Part shown: positions 9,730 to 21,700 of the stretch, one piece after another | How the letters are laid out: the number at the start of each line of letters is the position of its first letter | Position numbering within the stretch: the stretch's first letter is position 1 | Assembly: GCA_964036045.1 (NCBI GenBank) | Contig: OZ038381.1 | Location: 157,236,283-157,300,282, forward strand | Length of the DNA stretch: 64,000 bases | Reading direction: 5' to 3' | Source of the DNA: Eutreptiella sp. 'Long Island Sound 2002' | Lineage: Eukaryota; Euglenozoa; Euglenophyceae; Eutreptiales; Eutreptiaceae | Translations under genes and position numbers: made by a program | Notes under the pieces: generated by a model | Seen by the model: only the letters and a program-made list of their open reading frames with translations | Told to the model about the DNA's origin: nothing | The model's database searches: none

Positions 9730-10548
9730 GTGAGGGACACGGGGGCGGGGGAGGAGGAGGGGCAACGGGCGGTGGTGGAGCGGCGGGGTTTTGTTATGGG
9801 GAAGCACCTCGAGATCGTGGTCTGCACGATTGGGGAAGGCCGGGGGGTGAAAACGAAGGTGGATATTGAGGCGGACACCTGCCTGGGGGAGTACAAGGGG
9901 GAAAGGATTGAAGGGACGGCACCGGATTGCCTGACGGGTAGGGGGGATAAGGTTTTGTGCATCAAGGGCGGGGGGGCAGATTCAAAGACTGGGAGGGGGG
10001 TTTGGGTGGACGGGGGTAGAAGGGGGAATATTCTGAGCCGTACCAACGCTCGCCCTCGCCTGGAGGATTGCGACGTGATCATCTACCTGGATGACGGTAC
10101 CCCCAGGGTTTACACCCGGCGGGAGGTGAAGGCGGGTACCGAGCTGGCCATGTTCTATGGCGTAGATTACCCGTTGCCCCCTTCGCCTCCACCTGCTGAT
10201 GCTGCTGACCCTGATGAACCTGCTGCAGAAGGTTCCAACCAGCCAGTTCTAACCAGCCAGAATATTCTTCCCAGCGCCTCTCCCCTGCCTGCAGGGCAAC
10301 TGTATGCTGATGACGGGTCCCTGGTGGGTCGCCAGTATTTTTCTTCGAAGGTGACCTACCCCAGCCAGGCCACCGTGACCCATGTTGATGGGGGGCAGTT
10401 TATTGTCAGGAAGGGAGACAAGGTGCGTCTGCTGTGGTCTGAGATGGGAGGGCCGCACTTGACACAGGTTGAAAGCCCGAACCTGTTGTTTCAAGAGGGA
10501 CTGGCGGAAGGGGAGGTTCGTCAGGCCGTTGACCACGGTCTGGGGTGA
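9730..10548 (+). CDS. SET-domain protein region
   Basis: About 272 codons. Residues about 25-145 show the SET order: GEGRGVKTKVDIEADTCLGE (N-SET and GEY), YKGERI, a DGGRRGNILSRTNARPRLED segment where the N-H-S pseudoknot motif normally stands, and GTELAMFYGVDYP at the end (like F-x-Y-G-x-x-Y). SET domains methylate lysines with S-adenosylmethionine. Here the NHS signature is replaced by TNA, so activity is doubtful. A Pro/Ala linker follows, then about 90 residues (YFSSKVTYPSQATVTHVDGG and on) that I do not recognise. It ends at TGA 10546. It is the C-terminal part of the gene above, or a separate ORF with an upstream start. Confidence 0.6.
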   Translation: MRDTGAGEEEGQRAVVERRGFVMGKHLEIVVCTIGEGRGVKTKVDIEADTCLGEYKGERIEGTAPDCLTGRGDKVLCIKGGGADSKTGRGVWVDGGRRGNILSRTNARPRLEDCDVIIYLDDGTPRVYTRREVKAGTELAMFYGVDYPLPPSPPPADAADPDEPAAEGSNQPVLTSQNILPSASPLPAGQLYADDGSLVGRQYFSSKVTYPSQATVTHVDGGQFIVRKGDKVRLLWSEMGGPHLTQVESPNLLFQEGLAEGEVRQAVDHGLG

Positions 10549-11123
10549 CCAGAATTCTTTGGGGGGCGACTTCATCACGGCTGGGTCGCGACTTGCAGGC
10601 GTTTACCCTCCCTGGTTTTGTTACAAGTTCGAGGGGGCTGCTCCTGGGGGTGTCGTAGAAATGGTGTTTGTGGGTGGTTGTTAGACATTTGTGAAGCCGT
10701 GGATTATTTGTCAATCCGATCGTGCAAAACCCACTTGTAGTTTTACTCCTAGATATGAGGAACCTTGTTTTCACACCGGATTTATGCCAACTACAAAATC
10801 ACAGACCTCTACGTTGTCCACAGCAGGATCACAACATCAAGACCACGAATAACCATTCATTGTCATTGTTGCATCGTGAAACAGCACCCTGAAATGTGAC
10901 AGTGAAACGACCTTCAATACAGATCATGATGAAATAATTATGCAATCTGATTGCTACACTCGTTGATCATCAGAGCGTACTCAATTGAAGCGTTGTTAAT
11001 TTATCACACAGAACTTTGCATGCGACGATCTGAGGCGTGAGCGCTGTCGCGAATCCTATTCATCACAGCCGATTCTAACCGCCTGCAGCCAAGCTGAGAG
11101 GCCGCGAATCACTGCCACTTACA
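10549..11123 (-). repeat. Spacer and probable 3' LTR of gypsy B
   Basis: There is no credible gene here. The stretch ends ...CCACTTACA at 11123, directly next to a pyrimidine tract (11124-11133), which on the minus strand is a polypurine tract followed by TGTAAG. That is the usual layout of a 3' LTR start, seen also in element D. The outer LTR end should begin TG; TGTAG near 10736 is one candidate. The partner LTR lies outside the window, so the outer boundary is not established. Confidence 0.35.
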
Positions 11124-11133
11124 TCCCCCTCCC
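11124..11133 (-). promoter_or_regulatory. Polypurine tract of gypsy B
   Basis: Minus-strand GGGAGGGGGA immediately before TGTAAG. It is the likely primer for plus-strand DNA synthesis. Confidence 0.5.
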
Positions 11134-11772
11134 AAGACAGCACACGCCCGTGTGTTGTCTGACCCCGGAAGTCCCAAACTACAGTGGCAGTTAAGCGGGA
11201 CGAAGAAGAAGCAGCAGAAATCAAAACACATGTAGCTGGGCCCCGGCAGTGACTCCCTCCCTGCAGCTGACCAAGCAGCAGAAGTGATAAAGGAAAGTCC
11301 TCACAGCAGCCATCACAGGCTCAATCATCCAACAGGGTTACACAATGCTGACAGAAAAAAAAACTGACAAACAAGCCCAGTTACAGACTTAAAAGCGACC
11401 ATCTCCACGGCATGGTCTGGAAGATCCGATAGAACTGTCCACCCTCACGGCCTGGTCTGGACGATCCGGTGATTCTGATCTGGACTGTGGAACTCAAGAT
11501 GAACCTGAGAGCACAGGGACAAGTAACAAGAGGAAAAAACAAAGCAAATCACAAACATAGAAAAGTACAACAAAAAAGGCTCTGTCCTCTGGGGACCCAG
11601 CTGTCCCTTCGCGGGCACATTGCAATGAAAAAAATGTCGTCCTACACCGCTTATTCCGCTTTTCTTGGTGAATGACTCTACAGGGACACAGACGCTGAGT
11701 GGCTGACCTCTGGGACAGAGTATGACTGAACAGTGTGAAAAGAAATCATGCATCAGGAGGGCAGCACCATGT
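11134..11772 (-). other. 3' non-coding region of gypsy B
   Basis: About 640 bp between the integrase stop and the polypurine tract, A-rich on the plus strand, with no supported gene. This is ordinary for a gypsy 3' untranslated region. Confidence 0.5.
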
Positions 11773-13255
11773 TCACTTCAGCCATTTTTTCAGGCCATGG
11801 CGCGTGCAATAACGTTCAACCCTATCATTCCCCCTCCCAATAAACTGTCTAGCGTCCTCCCATGTCTTGTCCTCATGGTCCTTCCAAGCCACATACAACT
11901 GAAGGTACGGAGAGGCACCTCGGGGCCTCTTGACAGCATGGTCCAATACATCCTCGACCATATGCGTGTCATCGTTGGGCGGCAACTGCCTATCACTGAA
12001 ATACGAAAAAGGGGCTGTCACTTTCTGCAACATGGATCTGTAAAATTTCAGACGATCTGAGGCAACTACTTTGTGGGTTTCTCCAACCTGAATCACAGAG
12101 CAATCACCCCCCTCCCACCGTATAACCTCATACGGGCCCTGCCATATCCGCTTCAACTTATTGTAGTGGGGCTGATCCCACTTCGGGCAATCCCGCAACC
12201 ACACACGATCACCTCCTTGGAAAGGTGGCACCTTGAATTTTTTGCGCAATGCGCTAGACTCCTTGTCATGCAGGCGCTTCAACGCAGTTTTGACCTGTTG
12301 ACGCTCAGTCACAAGTCTCGAAAAAAATTGCTGCGCATCCTCCGCCCCATCTTCCGGCACTGTGGGGGGTACCTCCCCAAACCCTACGGGGTCCCTCCCA
12401 AAAACCAGCCTGTGGGGGAAGTAGGGGGCAACCAAACCTGGCAGGTCATTCAACCCCCACAGGGCTAGGGGGAGGGCATGATACCATGAGCGCGGTCGCT
12501 GGGTTAAGAAATGCCTAAGCGCCATGACCACACTCTTGACTGCCATTTCCGCCCTGCCGTTTCTGGACGGTTTATAGGAGACACTACTGTGTTGTTCAAT
12601 ACCACTCAGGGAAAACAATGTGTCCTGAAATGGGCTGCTCAGAACTGAAGCATTGTCGGAATACACTTCCTTCGGTAACTCCATAAGAAAAAACAACCCT
12701 CTCTAAACAAATTTCAGCTAACTTCCGGCTGTCCAGACCCAATTTTTGGGTCGGAATTGCCAAAATATAGCCCGTTAGCCGGCACACAACGACCATCAGG
12801 TAATCGTAAGTCTCACCATTAACGACAGTTTTCGGGAGACTCACGAAATCTATGGCTAAACTAGTGAAAGGGTCATCAGCGACGGGGTAAAACGCGGGCT
12901 CCCCATGTTGCTTCTCAGTTTGGGGCTTAGTCTGCTGACACACCTGGCATGCCCCACAGACCTGCCGGACCAACTGGCGCAAATCTGTATCAGGGAAATA
13001 AAATTTTCTGTCACAGAGTAGAAATGTCTTGTCCACCCCACCATGGACATACGTGTGGCAGGCCTGAACAACTTTCTGACTGATGGCCTGTGGCACCACA
13101 TGTTTGCCACTGAAGCGCAGACATAAACAATCAGGCCTAGGACTATAAAACGCATAACCTGGCGCGCGAAGAGACGCCTGTTCCTGCCGCAAAGAGGCCA
13201 GGACTCCCATGAGATGAGGGTCCTGCTCATAAAAAACAGTCCAGTCGTCATGCAA
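11773..13255 (-). pseudogene. Gypsy B integrase with chromodomain-like tail
   Basis: The first part (13255 to about 12690) has the zinc-binding H-H-C-C (HTYVHGGVDK ... CGACQVCQ) and the first catalytic Asp (LAIDFVSLP). A 1-nt frameshift near 12690 separates it from the rest, which has VYSDNASV (second Asp) and SRNGRAEM (Glu), so the DDE triad is complete across the break. The C-terminus has a DRVWLRDCPKW module and then DVLDHAVKR ... LQLYVAWKDHEDKTWED, a chromodomain-like fold used by chromoviruses to target chromatin. It is close kin to the D integrase. It stops at TGA 11773. Confidence 0.8.
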
Positions 13256-13630
13256 AATGGAAACCTCAGGGGGAACTACTCTCCCCGCGCGGACCGTTGC
13301 CCATGGCTCATCAGAGTCACAATCAGGAATGCAGGCCGCAGGCGCACACTGCAGTGCAGCCCCCAGGGCACGAGCAGCCCAATTCTGGCTGCGTCCCTGC
13401 GTAATCGCGATGCGTTGCGCCTTTCGGCGGACCTTGCGTGGCAGGTCTTAAACAGAAATCAAATTTCTGATCTGACTGCAATACGCAGCACACTCCGCAT
13501 ACCCCTGTTCAGCAAACTCAGAAACCTCAGCATCATCCTGGAACACGTCCACGCAACCCACTCCCTGATTCGAAGGCGTAACTCCTGATGCGAGCAAGGA
13601 GGAATGCCACGCCACAAAGTTACGTTAAAA

Positions 13631-15383
13631 TTATGTCTCCCCCTGACCCTCAGCCCTCTCCAGGAGCTGATCGGCATGGGCTCGCTGCTCCCTCTCATCT
13701 GCCGCTACGCCCTCAGCATCCTCCTCGGTACCGTGTATGTTAGTTTCAGGACTATACAAATACGCTGGGTAAGACCAGCGTGAGAGGGTGTCAGGAATTT
13801 GCTGATTCTGTCCGGGCACATACACTACATCTAACAAAAACTGTGACAGAAACTGGTGCCAGCGGCCCCGTCTGCCGACTGGACCAGACACCGTGACGAA
13901 GTCCTCCTTCGTCATATACTCCAGGCTGCGGTGATCTGTTGCGACCCACGCCGACTTCAAAAAAAGTCTAGACTGCTGTAGCCATGCGTGAAACTTGTGA
14001 AGCGTCGCAACAATTGCATATGTTTCCTTGTCCCTCACTGGCCAGGCACGTTGGCCATGGGACTTATCACCCTGCAACTTCCTCGAAAAAAACGCCATGC
14101 GAAACAGGGGACATCCGCAACCCTGGGTAGGATCATCAGGCTCAGGACATTTGCAGCCGCGTTGCTCCAGCACACCACCGACCGCAAACTCACTGGCATC
14201 GGTACGAATCCAGAACTGCCTCCGAGTATCTGGAATGTACAGCTGCACGGGATTTAATAATTTTTCTTTCAGCTGTCCAAAATGCCAGATCATATCCGGC
14301 GTTCAGTGAATCCTGTTCTCCAAACGACAGATTTCTTTTTCTGCTTCTGCGACATTTGCAAACTGCTGAAAAACAGCTTTGCGCTTGGATGCGCTCAGGG
14401 GTGGGTGTGTGGACTTGAATTTTCCCCTTTTCGTCAAATCCAGACCCCGGAGGGCATCCGTCAGCGGCGCTGCGTGGTCTTCAAATTTATCAATGTAAAA
14501 TGCATACCACTGTGCTAACCCCAAAAATGCTTTCAGGTGCGTTGGGGTCCGGATGTCCCGCCAATGGCACCTGGAGACTGCAGCGACCTTCTCAGGATCT
14601 GCTGATCTCCTTCCTCGCTCTAAAATCTGTCCACAAAAACGCACCCGTCGCAGAAACAAAAAAACCTTGGACGGTTTGATGGACAGCTGCCAATCCCGCA
14701 AACATGTTAAGATGCTGCACAAATCTTCATAGTGCTGACACATACAACCATCAGTCACTGGGGCGTCCAGATCTGGGTTGTCCTCTGTGTCTGGTGTACC
14801 CCTCAGCACATCATCAATGTAGGGCTTTACCCCCGTTTCCTCCAAACAGAGCTGGACCATTCTCTGATAGGCCTGTGGGGCCGTTTTCAGCCCCATGGGC
14901 AGTACAGTCCACTGAAAAAGACCCCACGGCGTCACAAACGCCGTGAGGGGCCTGGATTCAGGCTCCAAAACCATTTGGTGAAACCCATCTTCCAAATCGA
15001 AGATGGACCAAATGGCGTTTTTGGAGTGCTCCAAAAAAAGGTCTTCAATGACCGGGAGCGGGAAAGCCTCATCCGCAATTTGCGAATTGAGGTAGCGGTA
15101 GTCGATGACTAACCGCCATTTACCTCCCGGCTTGGGCACACAAAAGGCCCTTGCTGCCCAACTCAAAAACGATTTTTCGAGCATGCCGCGCTCAAAAAAT
15201 TTGGAAATCCATTTTCGAAAAGCGGCATCTCGGACTCCCACAGTTCTATAAGGGCCGACCCTCTGAGGTACGGCTCCTTGTTTCAATTTTTTTCGCGCGA
15301 TGCCAGCCTCACCACGCTTAGAATGGTCCACATCCGTTAGGATATTTTTCGCAAATTCAAAAACAGTCGAAAATTTCTCCTCC
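13631..15383 (-). pseudogene. Gypsy B reverse transcriptase and RNase H, 3' of the A insertion
   Basis: The minus frame from 15383 holds AFCVPKPGGKWRLVIDYRYL, a fingers/palm core and the catalytic VKPYIDDVL (YIDD). An in-frame TGA lies at 14303-14305, where the D homologue has Trp (YWTPEM versus H-stop-TPDM). The same frame then continues with RNase H: IRTDASEFAVGGVLEQ (first Asp), RDKETYAIV (Glu) and TDHRSLEY (Asp). It ends TAA at 13631. The 375 bp between here and the integrase ORF is probably decayed linker; no motif was recognised there. Confidence 0.8.
15380..15383. repeat. Target-site duplication of A, left copy (CTCC)
   Basis: CTCC directly left of the first LTR (TGAAGC). The same tetramer follows the second LTR. 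Confidence 0.75.
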
Positions 15384-18371
15384 TGAAGCGGTACCCAGAA
15401 CCCCATGGCTAGGGTAGGGCATAGAACCGGTGTCCGGTCCACTAACCCCATGTACGGAAGGGAAGACGCCCGTTGACGCCCGGTGCGAGCCCGGCGGGAG
15501 CGTGTTCCGTGCCGTAAAGCCCCGCATCGGCAACCGATGCACCGCCAGCGGAGATTTATATATCAGAACATCAGGAATCAACAGGGTTTTATTTTCACAT
15601 TGTTTCCGTCATTTTTTACGCTTCCGTTCTGATATTCACTGTTTTGACAGCTGGCGGTTAGCTCGCGACTTTAGCGTAACCGCCAGTTTAACTGTTATAT
15701 ACAGATATTTTAGCGCAAATGGTGACGAGAACTCTAAAGTCTTCAGGAATTGCATGGATGCATCCGCAATTTTCACATCTTACACTCGCAACCTTAATCC
15801 GAATTTTTCAGGATGTCGAAATCGGATTTTCGACTTCGACATCCCCGCACTTGATTTGACCTCTTTCGAGTGGACCTACGTGCTTCCCTATGCACGAATC
15901 AACTTTCCTTTTGTCTTGCCCTCCATTTGTCTTAGAGATATGGGCAAAACAAAGTTGATTCGTGAGGCCACTTGTGAGGGTCATATCTCGTGCCGCTTGC
16001 GAGGAATGACAATAAGGAAACGTGGGATGTATTCACAATACTCCCAACGTAATTTAGGAAGCATTATACGCCTTGCGTTTCCACACGTGCGTGCTAGCGC
16101 AATGGATCATGGTCAAGAGGGTAGAGTTGTCGTTATAACTCTTTGGCCATGATATTGCGTGCGTTAAGATAACTTTCGAGTGTAGCGTGCGAGTGTTGGT
16201 GTTGCATAGGAACTCTTCCTGATTTCCTATGAGCGATTGACACAAAGTTATGCCCTTGGAGGGGCATGACATATCGTGGGGGGAGGTACCTTTTTGAGCA
16301 ATATGGAGTATCTGCCTTGTGTTGTGTTGCGTGCCCATTTGGCGGGTCCATCGCTCCAAGCCAAACCCGCCAATGGACCACATATTGTGCAAGCCCCTTC
16401 TCCATACTCCCCACGATCAATTGCAAGCCTAACCCTCATGGAGGGAAGCTTGTGTGGCGATCCCAAAGCGATGCGTTGGGAGCAAGGTGTGTGTTTTGCA
16501 ATTTTCCATATTTTCATGTGCCCACTTGGGAAGTAGCGCTCGTAATCTTTAAAGCGCCCCAAGTGGAGCACATATGTGGAATCGAAGGTCATTGACGTCA
16601 AGTCATTGTGTTTAGAAGAATTAGTTGATTGCACGATCCAAGCTGAAGATATTATAATATAATTGTGCACATTTCAAGGCACTTTTGTGTGCCTTTGTGT
16701 CAATTTTGCCGTTTTTGGCCCGTCATGATGTCAAGTGGCGACCGTGTATCTCAACGTTGCGCTCAATTGACATCATGACCCAAGTATGTTATGAGGGTAC
16801 ATACTTCGGTGCCCAACATATCTTGGACCCGGCGAATAACTCCTCTTGGGCTTGGCATACCGTGGCTGCCATGTTGGCAATTTGGGACTATCCCAAATCA
16901 TGGGCTCACTTGGCGACCCTGCCATTCCCGAAACCGGAGGAGTTGGGCGACGCCGGAAAGATATGTTGGACACATATGACTTGATACCAATCCTATGGCA
17001 CACTCCGGTCCAAGTCGGGCATGTGCCTCATTTGCCCCAACCATGAGTGTGCGCATTTTTGGCCATTTTGAGCAATTTTCCACTTTTGCTGCCCGCCGTG
17101 CACTATGTTCAGCCCACCCGTGCACGCCGGACGCATGGACCAATGGACCATATATGACATGGGTGTTATGTATATTGGTCCCCATGGTTCACACACCACG
17201 TGGGCGAAGCGGAGCAACCTTCGTTAAGGTGCTAGCCCAAAGTGAGTGTGGGCAACTTTGCCATTTTGGCATTTGTGGACCCAATTGAGATTGTCACCAC
17301 GCCAAGTGGCATGAAGATCTTTGGGAGCCAAGGGCATGGCAGTCTTCGTTGGACTCCCCGTGGATGGCGTATGGAATGGCGGATCCGATCTCCAAGCCGG
17401 CGTGGAGATATACTATTGGGAGCACCCCAAATTTTGGCTCATTTCGAGCAGCCAAAATGACCCCATTTTGGGACCTCAATTTCACCCTCAGTGTGGTCAA
17501 ATGGCAGCCCCATTTCCCTATGACCACAGGGAGCCCGGACCTAGTTCCAAGTTGTACACTCAGATATAAGTCGTAGGTCCTGCCTCCTAACCTGTGAGCC
17601 ATTGGCCTTGCCCTGGCCGGGCGAGCCACGCGTGGGAATGACGCCAATTTTGGTGATTTTGGCATCATGACCCCACTTGACGAATCCGTGTTGCCCTGAT
17701 GCCGGGACCTCAGAGGGAACCAGGTTGGGTGAGGGCTCCAGAGAGTTCGTACTCGAAGGGCATAGGGTCAGTTGCCTCGTCCCTACCTCTGGCAGGTCCC
17801 GACGAGAGGTCAATTTTGGAGATTTTTGAGCTAATTTCAGTTTGGGCTGAAATAGCCCATTTTCAGCTACCAACTCCTAGGGGATAATGGCGGAGCCATC
17901 TCTCTGGCTCAGAGTGGATTTCGAACCTGCTGTTAAGGGAGCATAGGGAGCGACTGTTGGTTGGCCTTGGAGCACTTGCGTTCCCAGGAACTGGCCTGTG
18001 GCTGGGCGGGACACCCCCCCTATTGGCAGGGTTTCAGGGTCCGGACTGAGCAGGGCATGGGTTGTGTTTGAGCCCAGGCCCCCACCAGCCACTGAGAGGG
18101 TCGGACCTGGCATTGGGATATGAGTTGGGACTGAGTGTCTATTGTCCTGTAATGCCCTTACCCCAGTCCAGTCTTAACCCCATGTGTACATATCCTGATG
18201 TTTTGCTGTACATACTTTCGTTCCCTTGTTGCAGAGTGGCAAGGATCCTGAAACGCTTTGTCACATGACACGAGCGTATTGATGCCCTTGTGAGCGTAGT
18301 GCTTTGCCTGCCTGCTCACCTGTGCGTGTCACCGCAGCGTCCCGTGGCCGGCTGCCCACGGGATCGCGTCA
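15384..18371 (+). repeat. Gypsy A 5' LTR (2,988 bp)
   Basis: It matches 30207-33078 along its whole length. The LTR is unusually long and AT-richer than the coding part, with many TTTTGG-type motifs. Short ORFs inside (for example 15430-16152) are not preserved in the partner LTR. The two LTRs differ by scattered substitutions and by a segment of about 115 bp near 15700-15830 that LTR2 lacks. Part of it (about 15545-15880) is also recognisable in the LTR of gypsy C. Confidence 0.9.
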
Positions 18372-18757
18372 AAAGCGTTCCGCCGCCGCGGGGTTACCCA
18401 TCCCTCGCGTGCCACTCGGGGCCACCAACCCCGAGCAGCGCGGCGCAGCAGCTCGCAGCTCGCAGCGCGCAGGGCAGCGCAGCGGCTCGCAGCGCCGCCC
18501 AGCGACAGCGCAGAGTGCGTCACGGAGCCCGCAGCGCCGTGCAGAGCATCGCCCTGACCGCGCCGCGACCGTGAAGGAAGTGGACTGACCAGGACTTCCT
18601 CATCAGCGAGTCCTATCGGCCGACCAGCAAGGCCGCACACCCAGTCGCGTCAACCACTTCCACAACCACCGGCCGACCAGCACCGGCCGCACTCCCAGTC
18701 CAGTGCTGCACCACCCACCTCATCAACCACCCCAGAACCACCCCATCGAGAGCAACG
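18372..18757 (+). other. Gypsy A leader
   Basis: 386 bp between LTR1 and the gag ATG, with GCAGCGC-type short repeats near 18430-18550. I find no clear TGG-type primer-binding site directly after the LTR, so the priming mode of A is unresolved. Confidence 0.4.
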
Positions 18758-21700
18758 ATGGTGAATTGGGATGAGGCGGGCAAGAAGTGGCCGCAGCCCC
18801 ACCCCCATGCGGCACGCCTACTGCGTGGGTTGCTGTGGGGTCAGCAGTACCGCCACAGCAATCCCCAGTGCGAAGGCGGCATGCCCGGGAGCTTTGAGCT
18901 CCGTGTGGACATGGGCGAGGACCGCCTGCGGGCAGTGGAGGAGTGGCTGCGGGCGGAAGGGTATGCGTACCGCTTCCGCCACAAGCGCTGGAGGACCTGG
19001 ACTTGCCCGGACAGGCCCGGCGAAGGGCTGCGCCCCGACGGGATCGAGGAGGACGAGACCCCCAACGAGTACCCGTCGGGCGCCTCGATCAACGTCTCCA
19101 TGTGGGACATGATCGAGAAGGAGTTCCCGGAGCTGGGGAACGAGCGCAGGCTGCAGGGCAGCAGCGCGTCTCCTGGGAAGGAGAAGCGTTCAGCCAGGGA
19201 CAGGAGGCGGGACAGGAAGTTGCGGGAGTACCAGGAATCCCTGGCCGCGGAAGCCGCCCAAGGTGCCAGGGGCGGAACCCCAGCCCACGGCCCCCAGCGG
19301 GCCAATGGTGGTCACCACCCCGGCCACGCCACCCTTGGTGACTTCATGGAAGTCGCCAGGCAGACCAAGGCCAAGCCCCGTCCGCTGCTCCTGAGGCCCC
19401 AGCAGGCCCAGGCAGGCCCCAGTAGCGACGTGAAGTCGGCCCACCGCGGGAGGATGCCGGCCGACCAGGCCAGCTCCAGCAGCAGCGCCGCTCCCACCCA
19501 ATGGGACGTGGCGCGCGCCTGTGAGCGCGCCTGTGGGGTGCCCTGCAACCTTCGGGTTGCCCGGCAACGGGCCACGCAGCAGAACGCTGCCGTGGAGGGC
19601 GCCGTCGGCATCGCCCATGAGGAGGCCACCGAGTGGGGCAGAGGCATGGGCTACCACGCCTCGACCGTTGCAGCCATCGCGGCCGGTCTCACGGCTGCGG
19701 CCGCCCATGAGGCAGTGGCTGCCTGGATCAGGGCAGCCGACGAGGAAGCCCGCCTGACGCAGGAGGCCATTGCCTGCAAGGAGGCCGAGGTGAAGGCGCT
19801 GGAAGAGGCGCTTGCCCAAGAGAGGGCAAAGAAGGAGGCGGAGGAAAGGGCCCACGCCGAAGCGACGGCTAAGGCCCATGCGGACGCCGCCAAGAAGGAC
19901 GCCATCGAGGCCGCGCGACGGAAGGTCGCTGAGGGGAGGGCCAGGACGGAGGCGGAGTTGGCGGCGTTGGAAGCGGAGAAGACGCGGCTGCAGCAGGCCC
20001 GGGATGCCGAGGCGGCTCGTGCTCGGGAGGAAGCCGAAGCGCGAGCTGCCGCAGCCACAGCCGCCGCAATGGAGGAGGCAGAGGCCAAACTCCGCCGCGA
20101 GACTCCCCCGGGAGGATCACGAGTGGAGACCCTTCGAAAGCTTTTCGAAGGGGACGCCTCCTCCAAGATGACGCTGGACGAGGCCGACACGGGCAGCAGT
20201 GGGAGCAGTGGCCCCACTGCCCATCGACGGAGGAAGGGCAAGGGGAAGACCCCCGAGGAGCCGCGGAGGCCAGCGGGTGGACACCCCAACGACAGTGACC
20301 CCTTCTTCACCGCCAGCGACGGGGATGAACGAGGCCGCCGACATCGCCAAGTGGTGGCTTGGACGGGCGGAGGAGGCGGAGACGTCCCCATGGAGCCGGA
20401 AGGTGAGGATGAGGATCTCCCTCCTCCCTACCGGAGCTCGGAGTCTTCCGAGACCGAGACGCCCAGGTGGGCCGACATGGACGAGGATGACGACATGGAC
20501 TTCGGCATCACGAAGAAGCGCCCATCCTCGGACCCACCGAGGCGACCCGGCGGAGACCCACCGGGACCCCCTGGCGGAGGACCATCAGGACCCCCTGGAG
20601 GACGCCCACCAAGTGGACCCCCTGGAAGCGGACCACCGGGCGGGGGAGGACCCCCTGGACCGGGCGGACCTGGCGGAGGCCCTCCTGGAGGACCCCCTGG
20701 GGACCCCGACAACCCACCAGGGAACGGCGACCCGGATACCACCTGGCGGTGGATTGTCTACCTCCGCAGGAGGGTCCAGTTCCTCGAGCGCGAGGTAGAC
20801 ACGGGCAAGGGCGAGATGACTCGCATCGCCGGGGTCGCCGCGCGCGCGCAGAGAGAGCTGGACATCGCCAGGGCCGAGACCAGGCAGCTGAACACGGTCA
20901 TCAGCGGCCTGCAGCAGAAGCTGGACGCGCTGGAAGCCCGTGGGAGCGTCGGCAGCGACCACCCACCCCTGGAGTCTGGCTCGTCGGACGACGGCTGGGG
21001 ACCCGGACCAGGTCCAGGCAGACCCCACGCCCCTGGCGGAGCCCCCAGGAGTCGCCCCAGCGCCAGTGCCCCCTCTCTCACCGCCCCCTCTCACCACAGC
21101 GTGGGCCGCCGCAACGAACGCGTGCCGCCCGGCAGTGGCAGTGAGGATTGGCGTGATGAGTGGCTCAGCGCGGAGTACCGCAACCGCCGTGCTCCACCGC
21201 GGACACCGGTACGCCCCTGGCGCCCCGCACCAGCCCCGGAACCAAACCCAATGGCTGGTGGACGTTATGGTGGACCCAGGGATGAGGTCCCCAGAGGAGA
21301 CGTGGAGTGGGATGTCGGCGAAGGTGAGGACCTGGACCTGCACCTGGAGGACTTCGACATCAGCCCGCCGCGTGGTGTACGACGGGAGGCCGCTGAACGC
21401 AGCCGCCGGCGCCGTGATGTGGAGGCGTACATGGAAGGAGTACGGCGTGAACATCTGGGTTCAGCGTACATGGAGGAACCGCGGCATGGCCACAGGGATT
21501 CCATGGAGGAGATGGACGTGGCGGCCGTGGGAGTCCGTGGGAGAGGCCGATGGGAACCTCGGTCGACCTCGCGGCCGGCGTTCATGGTTTCTAAGGCCGC
21601 GGATGCCGCCGTGTGGGAAGACTTGAAGGACATCAAGCCCCCCATGTACGACGGCAACCCCCTCAACCTCGACCGCTTCTTGGAGAAGCTGGACGATTGG

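Larger units (their letters stand above)
5101..10548 (+). pseudogene. Multi-exon gene: J-like, Ulp1 protease, charged linker, SET domain
   Basis: The plus-strand frames from 5101 to 10548 join into one gene if five GT-AG introns are removed. Four exon joins (7122/7196, 7264/7347, 7592/8921, 9022/9132) keep the same phase and merge compositionally matching Ala/Glu-rich segments, which is strong internal support. The gene carries three lesions: a 1-nt frame change near 6380, TGA at 6855-6857 inside the protease motif, and TGA at 9727-9729 before the SET domain. It could be a decayed host gene, a gene carried by a DNA transposon, or a gene whose TGA codons are read through. I know of no named family with this exact order. 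Upstream lies the E1 tail; downstream lies gypsy B. Confidence 0.55.

Noticed and set aside
15430-16152. 240-codon ORF in LTR1
   Set aside because: The partner in LTR2 (30325-30861) is shortened by the indel of about 115 bp, and no motif is recognisable, so it is not a maintained gene.
18372-18757. tRNA or rRNA genes
   Set aside because: I saw no convincing tRNA or rRNA sequence here or elsewhere in the window; GC-rich short repeats only.
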